Shown one piece after another: positions 30,221-37,951 of a DNA stretch of 64,000 bases. A program made the position numbers and the translations under genes. A model generated the notes under the pieces. It ran no database searches. It saw only the letters and a program-made list of their open reading frames with translations, and had not been told where the DNA came from. Location: the NCBI GenBank assembly GCA_019918135.1, contig WBZZ01004744.1, positions 1 to 64,000 on the forward strand, read 5' to 3'. This DNA is from Paulinella micropora (lineage: Eukaryota > Cercozoa > Imbricatea > Euglyphida > Paulinellidae). Each line of letters starts with the position of its first letter. Position 1 is the first letter of the stretch.

Positions 30221-31843
30221 TTATCTATCGCCTATAAATCCGTTATACTTCGCATCTGGAGGAGTGGTTTTGATAGTTTTCCAAAACTTCATCGCATCCC
30301 AAAAAGATACTCCGCCACGTGCCCTCCCCTGTGCTTCCAAGGCCATTCTAGATATATCCGCTTTTGAAAACCTTGAGTTGTAATTGTCAAAAATACTCTT
30401 GGCGACTTCGGCCGTAGCCAAACCATTACTCGTCAGATAATCACTCATATTGGTAATTCTTTCAAAGTATCGTTTATCGGCAAAGTCTTGGACATTCTTA
30501 TCACCAGTAGCATACAATAAATCATGTTCAAAAGCAACTAAGTCCAAAGCATCTGCTGGTAGAATGTAAGGAAACTTACCGCGAGTTCTATCTTCTAATT
30601 GAAGACGGCTTTCCACTCGTGTGCCCCCACCATTATAATTACTTCCCTCGGTATGAATTCGTTCTTCTTCCAACTTAATGAGAGCATCTGGTTGAGCAGA
30701 CCATGTTCTATATATTTCTCCAAGTGCTTTTCCCACACCGAGAACCTTCATAGTCTCTACGCCTGTTTTAAATGCGCCCCACGCATTTAAAGACGCTATT
30801 CCAGTGGCTAATCTGTGCGCATATTCTCTTAATACATAATCACCTATTCTTTGCTGTCCGCTTGCGATTAAAAGAGGATTAGGCGGAGGTAATCCTTCTG
30901 GCGCTTCATTTCTCGCTAGTGTTAGCAAAAGGGCATTGAAAGCATCTGCTCTTCTTCTTCCAAGTAATCCAACATTCATCGCACGAATTTGAGGTTGATT
31001 AGCAATTAATCTCAATATCTGTCCCCATGCTATCCTTCTCACACCATATCGCCCAACACCTGTAGCAAGGTTAAGTAATCTATTAAGTCTGGGGCTCATA
31101 ATTATCTCTTGAATACTTCTAATAATAGCATTAACAAATCTTTCTACACTTCGCGGGTCATCACCTATTCGTGGCACAAGCATCTTGTGTTCGTCGCCTA
31201 CCTGTGCTTCTATTGAAGCATCATCTGGGTGTTTTCGCTCCCACTCTTCTCGGTTTTCTTTCCATTCTTTGTAATCTTGCTCCGCTTGCTTTCTATCCTC
31301 TCTTCGTATTACGCGAGTTTTGTCCGCTTTGCCTTTTTCTTTCATATACGTTAAACCCTTATCGGTTAATCGTTTTAAGGCTTCTTCTTTATATTCTTGT
31401 TTTACCAATTGTGCTATATCACGCTTCATTTGCTGGATATTGTCTTCTATGTGTGCTATATCATATTTATCGGTAGCCATGGCTAATTTTCGCATTTCAA
31501 TCATTTGTTCGTTCATGGGGGCAGTTCCGTGTTTTCTTTCAAATTCTTTCATATCAACACCATCATCACGAAGGTGTGCTTTCATTTCGTCGTAATTCAT
31601 ATTTACATAAATACTTCGCTTATTGTCCAACGCGGTAATTCTATCTTTTAAATCCTCCATAGTATTTCCTCTTTTTGTTAAAGCATCCAAAAATCTATCC
31701 GCTCTAAGCCTCTCGCGGGCTTGAATATTGATACCTTCATTAACTTGTTCATCCCAATCAGCCTCTTCGTTTGTAAATAAATACTTATATTCGTGTTTGG
31801 CTTCGTTAAAATACGTAAAAAATGGTTTTTCGTGTCGTGGCAT
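30221..31843 (-). CDS. Virion protein with phospholipase A2-like domain
   Basis: It has 540 residues. Residues 1-240 are highly charged and coiled-coil. Residues 250-400 are helical with conserved LPPPNPLLIASGQQRIGDYV. Residues 400-462 hold YNGGGT (403-408, calcium-loop-like) and FEHDLLY (438-444) with the His440-Asp441 dyad, matching the YxGxG...HDxxY signature of parvovirus VP1 and other viral phospholipase A2 domains. In parvoviruses that activity breaches the endosomal membrane during entry; the same role is inferred here. The carboxy end (about 70 residues) is helical. A homologue with the same signature is in copy 1 near 5,049-5,696. Activity is untested; a complete set of PLA2 residues cannot be confirmed by eye. 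Confidence 0.7.
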   Translation of the reverse strand: MPRHEKPFFTYFNEAKHEYKYLFTNEEADWDEQVNEGINIQARERLRADRFLDALTKRGNTMEDLKDRITALDNKRSIYVNMNYDEMKAHLRDDGVDMKEFERKHGTAPMNEQMIEMRKLAMATDKYDIAHIEDNIQQMKRDIAQLVKQEYKEEALKRLTDKGLTYMKEKGKADKTRVIRREDRKQAEQDYKEWKENREEWERKHPDDASIEAQVGDEHKMLVPRIGDDPRSVERFVNAIIRSIQEIIMSPRLNRLLNLATGVGRYGVRRIAWGQILRLIANQPQIRAMNVGLLGRRRADAFNALLLTLARNEAPEGLPPPNPLLIASGQQRIGDYVLREYAHRLATGIASLNAWGAFKTGVETMKVLGVGKALGEIYRTWSAQPDALIKLEEERIHTEGSNYNGGGTRVESRLQLEDRTRGKFPYILPADALDLVAFEHDLLYATGDKNVQDFADKRYFERITNMSDYLTSNGLATAEVAKSIFDNYNSRFSKADISRMALEAQGRARGGVSFWDAMKFWKTIKTTPPDAKYNGFIGDR

Positions 31844-31886
31844 TTTTTTTATCCACTATTATATATATCTTATAATATAAGATACG
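31844..31886. promoter_or_regulatory. Divergent AT-rich promoter
   Basis: The 43-base gap between the PLA2-like gene (-) and the small charged gene (+) contains ATTATATATATCTTATAATA and the initiator-like ATAAGATA. The same TATAATATAAG string recurs before 22,888 and 36,667 in this element. Confidence 0.5.
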
Positions 31887-32105
31887 ATGGAAAATAAAAA
31901 AGAAAAAAGCAAGGACGAGCAACAACTTGAAGAGTTGGAACGGCTAGGAAAGGAAATTGACCAAATCCGCATCACTCAGAACTTGGTGAATAGAAACCCC
32001 AACATTTTTAGAAAACCTGAAAATATCCTTTATCGCTTACCGCTATCAGATAAGCAACGAGAGGCGATTTACAATAATATAATTAAAGAGAAAGATAATA
32101 TATAA
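31887..32105 (+). CDS. Small charged protein (72 residues)
   Basis: It has Lys/Glu-rich helices (EEQLEELERLGKEID-type) and a carboxy LYRLPLSDKQREAIYNNIIK. Its stop codon overlaps the next start (TAATG), so the two are a tight operon-like pair. A copy-1 homologue is at 6,452. Function unknown. Confidence 0.55.
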   Translation: MENKKEKSKDEQQLEELERLGKEIDQIRITQNLVNRNPNIFRKPENILYRLPLSDKQREAIYNNIIKEKDNI

Positions 32106-32368
32106 TGGGGCTACGAGAGAAAGCCTTGTCATTGGGTGCGACAGACTTCGGCGAGAGTAAAGTGAAAGGAAAAAAGTATTATGTCGTCTATAACGGCCGT
32201 CGCATCAACTTTGGTGCATCTGGTTATTCAGATTATACCAAACATCAAGACGAAGACAGACGGGAAAGTTATCGTGCCAGACATCAAGCAATTAAAACAA
32301 AGGATGGAAAGCCCGCATATTTAAACAAAAACCAACCCGCATATTGGGCATATCACTTACTTTGGTAA
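32105..32368 (+). CDS. DUF5754-like conserved viral protein (87 residues)
   Basis: The motif KKYYVVYNGRRINFGASGYS DYTKH, then RRESYRARHQAIKT, and the closing PAYWAYHLLW match a small family of unknown function I know from large DNA viruses of algae and protists (family name from memory). It probably makes a compact alpha/beta fold. Its conservation in copies 1 and 2 with the same neighbours shows it is a core gene. Start chosen at the ATG overlapping the upstream stop. Confidence 0.65.
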   Translation: MGLREKALSLGATDFGESKVKGKKYYVVYNGRRINFGASGYSDYTKHQDEDRRESYRARHQAIKTKDGKPAYLNKNQPAYWAYHLLW

Positions 32369-32387
32369 ATTATGAATATTATAATAT

Positions 32388-32636
32388 ATGTTGTTAATAT
32401 TGCTCTTCGTGTGCTCGGTTATGTCGCGGACTGCCTGCGACTTTTACTCGCGGATAAGTGAAAAAAAGAATATAAGTTGTGTTTATTGTATTCAAAAAGG
32501 TATAGATACTAAATTTAAATGTGTGTATAAGCCAATGTCAGATTGGTGTATTAGTTTTGATGAAGCCTTACCATTAATGTGCTCAAATAATGATATGTGG
32601 TATAAAATACACTTATACGAGTGCTCACTTCTTTGA
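32388..32636 (+). CDS. Small secreted Cys-rich protein
   Basis: It has 82 residues with an amino-terminal hydrophobic segment (MLLILLFVCSVMS) like a signal peptide, then eight or so Cys in the mature part (CVYC, CVY, CISF, CSN, CSLL), suggesting disulfides in a secreted or lumenal protein. It overlaps the following minus-strand gene tail to tail. No family recognised. A broken homologue is at 6,999-7,251. Confidence 0.55.
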   Translation: MLLILLFVCSVMSRTACDFYSRISEKKNISCVYCIQKGIDTKFKCVYKPMSDWCISFDEALPLMCSNNDMWYKIHLYECSLL

Positions 32637-32819
32637 AGCATTTGGGCTAGGAAGCACTATACCCACCAAAAGTGTGAGTATTCCGACATAGACATTCGCA
32701 GTTTCGCAGGGGAGGTTTTTTTCGCTTAATTTCACTAAACATAAGATCATTATTCCAATGATTATAGTCATTTGAAAGAGATATTTAATCAATCTGCTAT
32801 CAGTCTTCTTATTCGTCAT
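32625..32819 (-). CDS. Small two-helix membrane protein (64 residues)
   Basis: It has two hydrophobic helices (about residues 14-28 and 42-58) with a short loop containing Cys. The copy-1 homologue at 7,916-8,128 preserves both. It could be a virion-membrane or host-membrane protein. Following 32,820-32,987 is a leader region for the fibre 3' side with a 20-bp palindrome. Confidence 0.55.
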   Translation of the reverse strand: MTNKKTDSRLIKYLFQMTIIIGIMILCLVKLSEKNLPCETANVYVGILTLLVGIVLPSPNASKK

Positions 32820-32920
32820 ACAACAATTCCATTCATTTTCTATCTCGTTTTCAATTTTTTCTCTTCTGTTTTTAGTTCCACTTCAAGGACACGGGACTTT
32901 AATTCTGGAGTTAATTCACT

Positions 32921-32940
32921 ATCTCGGACATGTCCGAGAT
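32921..32940. promoter_or_regulatory. 20-bp palindrome with GTCCGA core, site 1
   Basis: ATCTCGGACATGTCCGAGAT, a perfect palindrome, sits between the membrane protein and fibre genes. The copy-1 sequence at the equivalent place (about 8,190) lacks it. The half-site resembles the terminal-repeat iteron. Confidence 0.55.
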
Positions 32941-32987
32941 TATCCATATCCATGATAGGTGGGGGTCTGTGAAGTCTGGTTGTATTA

Positions 32988-35900
32988 TTAGCCATTGGTT
33001 GGATATACAACGGCTCGTATTTCTGCTAGTTGATTGGTTAAATCTTGTAATATATTGAGTAAAGTTTTATTTTCTTTTTCTAAATTATCTACCCTATCTC
33101 GGACATGTCCGAGATTACCCGCCATATGTTGAAATCCGCTTACCAATACAGGTATAAAGTCAGTGTATGTTATGCCTTCAAGGTAGCCGTCTCCATCCTC
33201 TGCTTTCATTCCACTTTCAGATACAAATTCTGGATAAATCTTTTTTACTTCGTCCGCAATAAATCCGTGGCCTTTTTTTTCTTTCTTTTCATCTGATTTC
33301 CAATAATACGAACAACAATTTATCTTCATTAGTTTATCGCAACAATCACCGCAGTCTAATGTTTTAATATCCGATTTTAGCCTTCTGTCCGAGGAGTTTG
33401 TCCAAGCACCATTTAGCGGAATATAATTATAACTACCAGATGGCTCGCTGTTGGTATTTGAAGTAGTCCAAGCGTGGAGCAAACCAGTTGCTGATGTAAG
33501 CACTCCATAATTCGTATATCCTCCTGATTTAAAATGTAGTAGCGGGTCGTTAGTATAAGTTGGCCTTTTTCGTATTAATAAATTACCGCTTGATGCTGTT
33601 GGTAAAACTAACTCTCCCGACGTATTAATATTAATCGCCTCAGTGTAAGATATATTGTTTCCAACCGCTGTTCCTGAATTATAATAAAAAGCGAGTTTTC
33701 CACCTTTTTGAATTAGAAAGTTTGAACCGCTGTGGCTTGATTTCCAGTTCGTGCCATCAAAATAAGCATCAAAACTTAAATTGACATTGTCGTGTGCCCA
33801 ATTCAATAATTGAAATGTTGGATAAGCATCCGTGGATATTACTGCCTGCAAGTGTGCCCCTCCTATATTACTCGCCGTTCCATATAATTCTAATCCACCC
33901 GTCGACCCGTTTGCTGAATTTGTTGTGTTTCCTATAATTATTGGCTTACCCGACGCTGTTGTTATTTTATCGCTCGTTGTTAATGTTGTTGTTGATACAC
34001 CCGCATTTGCCGTTATTGCCTTTGAAGCAGTGATTGCTGTGTTGTTAATTCTAAATAATTCATTTGTTGCAGCATAGTAAAATACGTGGCTATCCGTTGA
34101 AGCATTAACATTATAAATTAATGTATTACTAGCAATACCAAATCCATAAAATCCAGTTGTTGAAGGTGTTCCACTATCATATAAAACCAGTTTATTATTA
34201 GCAACAGCACTTCTATCAATAATCACACTTTTACCCGCTCCTACTACTATATTGTCGGTTGTTGTTAATGTTGTGGTTGATATACCCGCATTTGCCGTGA
34301 TTAATCCGCTCGCCGTTAAAGTTGTTGTAGTCATACCAGCAGTTGCCGTTAATGTAGTTCCCGTTATTGTTCCTCCATTTGTTATATTGTTTGAGTTCAT
34401 ATCTAAGGCTCCATAAAACCGCATACCACCAGCATTGTTAAAACGGACAATGTCAGACGAAGCACTTTTATTATCCAAAAGTTTTGAAATATAAAGTCCC
34501 GCCCCTTTTACATCAGATGCTACATTCGTGAATACATAACCTCTTTGGTTCGTGGTTCCACTTGAAGCAGTATTTAGAGTAAATAAGAAATACTGATAAT
34601 CTCCTGATGTCTGTGAAAAGAATATATCTCCTCCGTTTTGGTTTAATATCCTCGCCCCATTATATGTTATATTTCCACCATTAATGATAGTTTGATTATT
34701 AAAATCAGCATTGTTTGTTAAAGTTAGATATTTTATCGTAGTGCTCGCCCCGTTGAATGTTTTACTTCCTGTTATGGTTTGGTCTGTTGATAGTTTTACA
34801 TTTTGCCCGTCCAATGTGTCCGCATATCCTTTTGTCGCTCCGTCTGTTGATAATGTCGGAGTTCCAAGGTTGGCTATTTTGCTACTATTACAATCTAACC
34901 CCGAAGCATTTACCCAACCGACTATTGCTCCATCAATAACGAAACTTACTTTTTTCGCATTTATTTCAAAGTTATAATTCACGCCCGTGCCCATATTAAG
35001 GCATCCAATAGTTCCTATGTTTGCTGTGGAGTTAAAGACCACGAATGTTCCTTTTGTTGTCGCATTCGTTGAATTTCCTGTTATTTCAAGGGCACTGCTA
35101 AATGTCTTAATTCCTGCTATGGTTTGGTTTCCTGTTAGTTTCACATTTTGCCCGTCTAATGTATCTACATAACTTTTATTCGCCCCGTCCGTTGTTGCTG
35201 TTGGTGTGGCTAAGTTTGTAATTTTGTTATTATTCAAAGATAGTGTAGTGCCAGTTGCGGTTATAATTACATTATTACCCGAATATAACTCAACATACGA
35301 ACCCGTTATTTGTATCGGATAATAGGCTGCGGTTGCTATTTTTTGTGCCACAATCTCTCCTATATTTGTCGCCGTATCAAAGGCAATACCGATACCATCA
35401 AAAGCGGTTGGAGCAGTAGCACCCCGCACTTCTATTGTTGAAGTAAATTTTTTATTCCCTGCTATGGTTTGGTCTCCTGTTAGTTTAACGACTGCGGTAT
35501 CAAGAGCCGAAACATCAATACCATCAACCAAATTTACATTTGTTATTGAAAATCCACCCATATTTAAACTACCCGTCATAGCCGTTGTCCCGTCCTTTGC
35601 TAGTTTCGTATCGGTATATGCTTTTGTTGAAGCATCGCCGTCGTAGAATGGTGCGGGCAATCCGCTGATTGCTGTCGTGCTGTTAAAATTTAAAACATTG
35701 CTCGCCAATGTTATCCCACCCCCTGTTGTTGGAGCAAAAAGTATAGAAGAACCGACAATAGTTAGTGGATAGCCCGTTGCTCCACCTGCCTCCGACGAAT
35801 AGATAGAGCCCATATTATTGTTGTAATTGAAGAATAATTTGCCAGTGTTTAATGGATTTGAGTCTTTTACGGCTACATAAGTAGTAAATGTTTTGTTTCC

Positions 35901-36608
35901 TGTTATTGTTTGGTCTCCCGTTAGTTTAACCACAGAACTATCAAGAGCCGAAACATCAACACCATCAACCAAATTTACATTTGTTATACTTTGGCTTTTC
36001 ATATCAATCCCCGCACTAGCATTTATTATACTGCTAAATGTTTTAATTCCTGCTATGGTTTGGTCTCCTGTTAGTTTAACCACAGCACTATCAAGAGCCG
36101 AAACATCAATACCATCAACATTACCGACATTTACTACATTAAAACTCCCCATATTCAAATCTCCAAACATCATAGTGAGCCCATCCAATCTAAGAAAAGG
36201 TGAGTTTGTATTTCGCCATTGCCCTGTGCTATAAATGAGTAGTTGGTTGTTTGTGGGTGTGCCTGTTATGACTACATCCGTTAATTTATCCAATTCAAAG
36301 TCGCTTATATAACTTGAAGTCAATGTAGCAAATGAAGTATTGCCGAGCCCGTCCGTTTTTAATATTTGATTAGCCGTGCCGTCCGCTATTGGTAAATCGT
36401 ATTCATTATTAATTGACACATAACCAGTATCAGATATCAACAAAGAGGAGTTATTATTTTTTGATGATATGGTTATGTCGTCAGTCCTTGCTTGGATTGA
36501 GTTTGCTTCTATGTGGTCGCCGTATAATACTCCATCAACTTCTAAATCCTCGTCTATTATCACAGAGCCGTAATAGTGATATGCCCACGGATTGCCTAAA
36601 TGGTTCAT
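32988..36608 (-). CDS. Phage-like fibre protein with S74 intramolecular chaperone
   Basis: It has 1,206 residues. The amino end (MNHLGNPWAYHYYGSVIIDE, then NSIQARTDDITISS) probably anchors to the virion. Residues about 130-900 are fibre repeats of two kinds: VKLTGDQTIAGIKTFSS with SITNVNLVDGVDVSALD, and TLTASGLITANAGI. The tail (about 1,070-1,200) is an S74-type chaperone: SSDRRLKSDIKTLDCGDCC, then GFIADEVKKIYPEF, GITYTDFIPVLV and a final coiled coil. In phages and some giant viruses this domain trimerises the fibre and then cuts itself off at the Ser of the SxDRRxK motif. The protein is expected to bind the host cell. Copy 1 has a version with different repeats and an added carbohydrate-binding-like domain. 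Confidence 0.87.
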   Translation of the reverse strand: MNHLGNPWAYHYYGSVIIDEDLEVDGVLYGDHIEANSIQARTDDITISSKNNNSSLLISDTGYVSINNEYDLPIADGTANQILKTDGLGNTSFATLTSSYISDFELDKLTDVVITGTPTNNQLLIYSTGQWRNTNSPFLRLDGLTMMFGDLNMGSFNVVNVGNVDGIDVSALDSAVVKLTGDQTIAGIKTFSSIINASAGIDMKSQSITNVNLVDGVDVSALDSSVVKLTGDQTITGNKTFTTYVAVKDSNPLNTGKLFFNYNNNMGSIYSSEAGGATGYPLTIVGSSILFAPTTGGGITLASNVLNFNSTTAISGLPAPFYDGDASTKAYTDTKLAKDGTTAMTGSLNMGGFSITNVNLVDGIDVSALDTAVVKLTGDQTIAGNKKFTSTIEVRGATAPTAFDGIGIAFDTATNIGEIVAQKIATAAYYPIQITGSYVELYSGNNVIITATGTTLSLNNNKITNLATPTATTDGANKSYVDTLDGQNVKLTGNQTIAGIKTFSSALEITGNSTNATTKGTFVVFNSTANIGTIGCLNMGTGVNYNFEINAKKVSFVIDGAIVGWVNASGLDCNSSKIANLGTPTLSTDGATKGYADTLDGQNVKLSTDQTITGSKTFNGASTTIKYLTLTNNADFNNQTIINGGNITYNGARILNQNGGDIFFSQTSGDYQYFLFTLNTASSGTTNQRGYVFTNVASDVKGAGLYISKLLDNKSASSDIVRFNNAGGMRFYGALDMNSNNITNGGTITGTTLTATAGMTTTTLTASGLITANAGISTTTLTTTDNIVVGAGKSVIIDRSAVANNKLVLYDSGTPSTTGFYGFGIASNTLIYNVNASTDSHVFYYAATNELFRINNTAITASKAITANAGVSTTTLTTSDKITTASGKPIIIGNTTNSANGSTGGLELYGTASNIGGAHLQAVISTDAYPTFQLLNWAHDNVNLSFDAYFDGTNWKSSHSGSNFLIQKGGKLAFYYNSGTAVGNNISYTEAININTSGELVLPTASSGNLLIRKRPTYTNDPLLHFKSGGYTNYGVLTSATGLLHAWTTSNTNSEPSGSYNYIPLNGAWTNSSDRRLKSDIKTLDCGDCCDKLMKINCCSYYWKSDEKKEKKGHGFIADEVKKIYPEFVSESGMKAEDGDGYLEGITYTDFIPVLVSGFQHMAGNLGHVRDRVDNLEKENKTLLNILQDLTNQLAEIRAVVYPTNG
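33096..33115. promoter_or_regulatory. 20-bp palindrome with GTCCGA core, site 2 (inside fibre gene)
   Basis: The identical palindrome occurs 175 bp from site 1, here inside the coding region of the fibre, where it contributes the residues LGHVRDR absent from the copy-1 protein. A binding site that also encodes a small insertion. Confidence 0.55.
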
Positions 36609-36666
36609 ATTTAAATTCTATTATTTTATAATAAATCTTATAGTATAAGATATATAGTTTAAAAAA
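36609..36666. promoter_or_regulatory. Divergent AT-rich promoter between fibre and beta-rich protein
   Basis: The 58-base gap contains TATTTTATAATAAATCTTAT and TATAAGATATATAG; divergent transcription from here. The equivalent gap in copy 1 is 12,604-12,650. Confidence 0.5.
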
Positions 36667-37296
36667 ATGAATATATTTGGCCGTTCGCAAGAGCAACAAT
36701 CTATTGACACAAAAACTATCGCGGTCGTGGCTACTCCGACATTAACAAGAAACATTCAAAATGCGTATGTTGGTCTTGACCTTAGGTCATGGATGACGAG
36801 TTCAACATTTACAACACTCTGCACGGGCGGATATGGTAGCAAAACAATATCAAGTTTAGGATATGGTTATTTCATTAATGTATCATTTCGTGGTTCATTG
36901 AATTTACCCGCTCCGACTGGCATTGCCACTTTTCAATTTTGGTTTCATATCACAGATGGCACGAATACATATGATTATTATACCGAAGTGCTAAATTATA
37001 CAACCGCCATTGATTATAAGTCTTTTGATTGTGTGTGGCTAATCCAAAGATATGGAGTTCAAATGAATTTAACTTGGCAGATGACGTGTCCAAACCCGTC
37101 TGACACCACTAATAACAGAACAATAAGAATTGTAAATAATACAACCAATGATGCTCTGGTGGCATACGCGGCGGATGCTCCATTAACAATGGAAGTGTAT
37201 TATAAATCAGCATCTGCGGAGCCTGTATCTTTCAAACCTTCGTATTTCAATATTGATGTAATGAGAGACATAGCACTAACTGCCTCTTACACATGA
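36667..37296 (+). CDS. Beta-rich virion protein (209 residues)
   Basis: It starts MNIFGRSQEQQ, the same start as the 449-residue protein at 22,888, then beta-strand patterns with alternating Thr/aromatic residues (FQFWFHITDGTNTYDYY; FDCVWLIQRYG) and the closing SYFNIDVMRDIALTASYT-like segment. Probably a jelly-roll or beta-sandwich virion protein encoded next to the fibre. It overlaps the next gene tail to tail by ten bases. Confidence 0.6.
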   Translation: MNIFGRSQEQQSIDTKTIAVVATPTLTRNIQNAYVGLDLRSWMTSSTFTTLCTGGYGSKTISSLGYGYFINVSFRGSLNLPAPTGIATFQFWFHITDGTNTYDYYTEVLNYTTAIDYKSFDCVWLIQRYGVQMNLTWQMTCPNPSDTTNNRTIRIVNNTTNDALVAYAADAPLTMEVYYKSASAEPVSFKPSYFNIDVMRDIALTASYT

Positions 37297-37907
37297 AACC
37301 TGTCATACATATCCTTTAGTGTCGTGAGTTTGCCCTCGTGTTGAGATAAGACATCGCGGAAAAATGTCTTATAATCTAACTTACCATATTTAAGAGTGGG
37401 ACGTTGCTCTGGCGGTATGTGTGCGTATCTGCTCTCGTGCCATTTCTTCATATCCTCCTGTAATATGGTGCGGTCATCTACTTTCATGTACAAGAAGTTA
37501 AACGGGTCTTTTGATACTTTCAAATGTGCCGTTATTATTTCATAGCAACTATACCCGCCCTCGGGTGGATTCCGCTTTGCTTTAATCGGTGTTTTCTTCT
37601 CTTCTTTTGCTTCCGTTTCTTTTTTTGCCAGTTCTTCCCCCACGTTGGCCTTAATTTCCGTAATGCCTGTTTCTACTAAATCCGCAGTTTTGAATGGAGT
37701 GCTTTCCTCCTCTGCCATACTGCTAACTATGTTTTCCAGTGTAGTGGCCGACGGCATTTCTACTTTTACATTGTCGCCACCGCGGGGTTTGTATTGTTCA
37801 TAAAATGATACAATGTCGGGTTTCGTCCATTTAATGGTCGGTTTCTTAACATTGCTATCAATCTCCCATTTGGCGATCTCGTCAAGGTAGTATTGCTTAG
37901 TACTCAT
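37287..37907 (-). CDS. Conserved 206-residue protein
   Basis: The amino half is Lys/Glu/Thr-rich and variable; the carboxy half GYSCYEIITAHLKVSKDPFN...FFRDVLSQHEGKLTTLKDMYDRFHV is well conserved with copy 1. I do not recognise the family; it has no Cys/His catalytic triad, so it is not the missing maturation protease. It lies just downstream of the primase-helicase on the same strand, 45 bases apart, so they may be co-expressed. Confidence 0.6.
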   Translation of the reverse strand: MSTKQYYLDEIAKWEIDSNVKKPTIKWTKPDIVSFYEQYKPRGGDNVKVEMPSATTLENIVSSMAEEESTPFKTADLVETGITEIKANVGEELAKKETEAKEEKKTPIKAKRNPPEGGYSCYEIITAHLKVSKDPFNFLYMKVDDRTILQEDMKKWHESRYAHIPPEQRPTLKYGKLDYKTFFRDVLSQHEGKLTTLKDMYDRFHV

Positions 37908-37951
37908 ACTATATAAGATTGTAGAAAAAAAATACCAACTGGTATTATTGT

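Noticed and set aside
33832-36234. Several + strand open frames of 60-115 codons opposite the fibre gene
   Set aside because: They are low-complexity antisense shadows of the fibre repeats.
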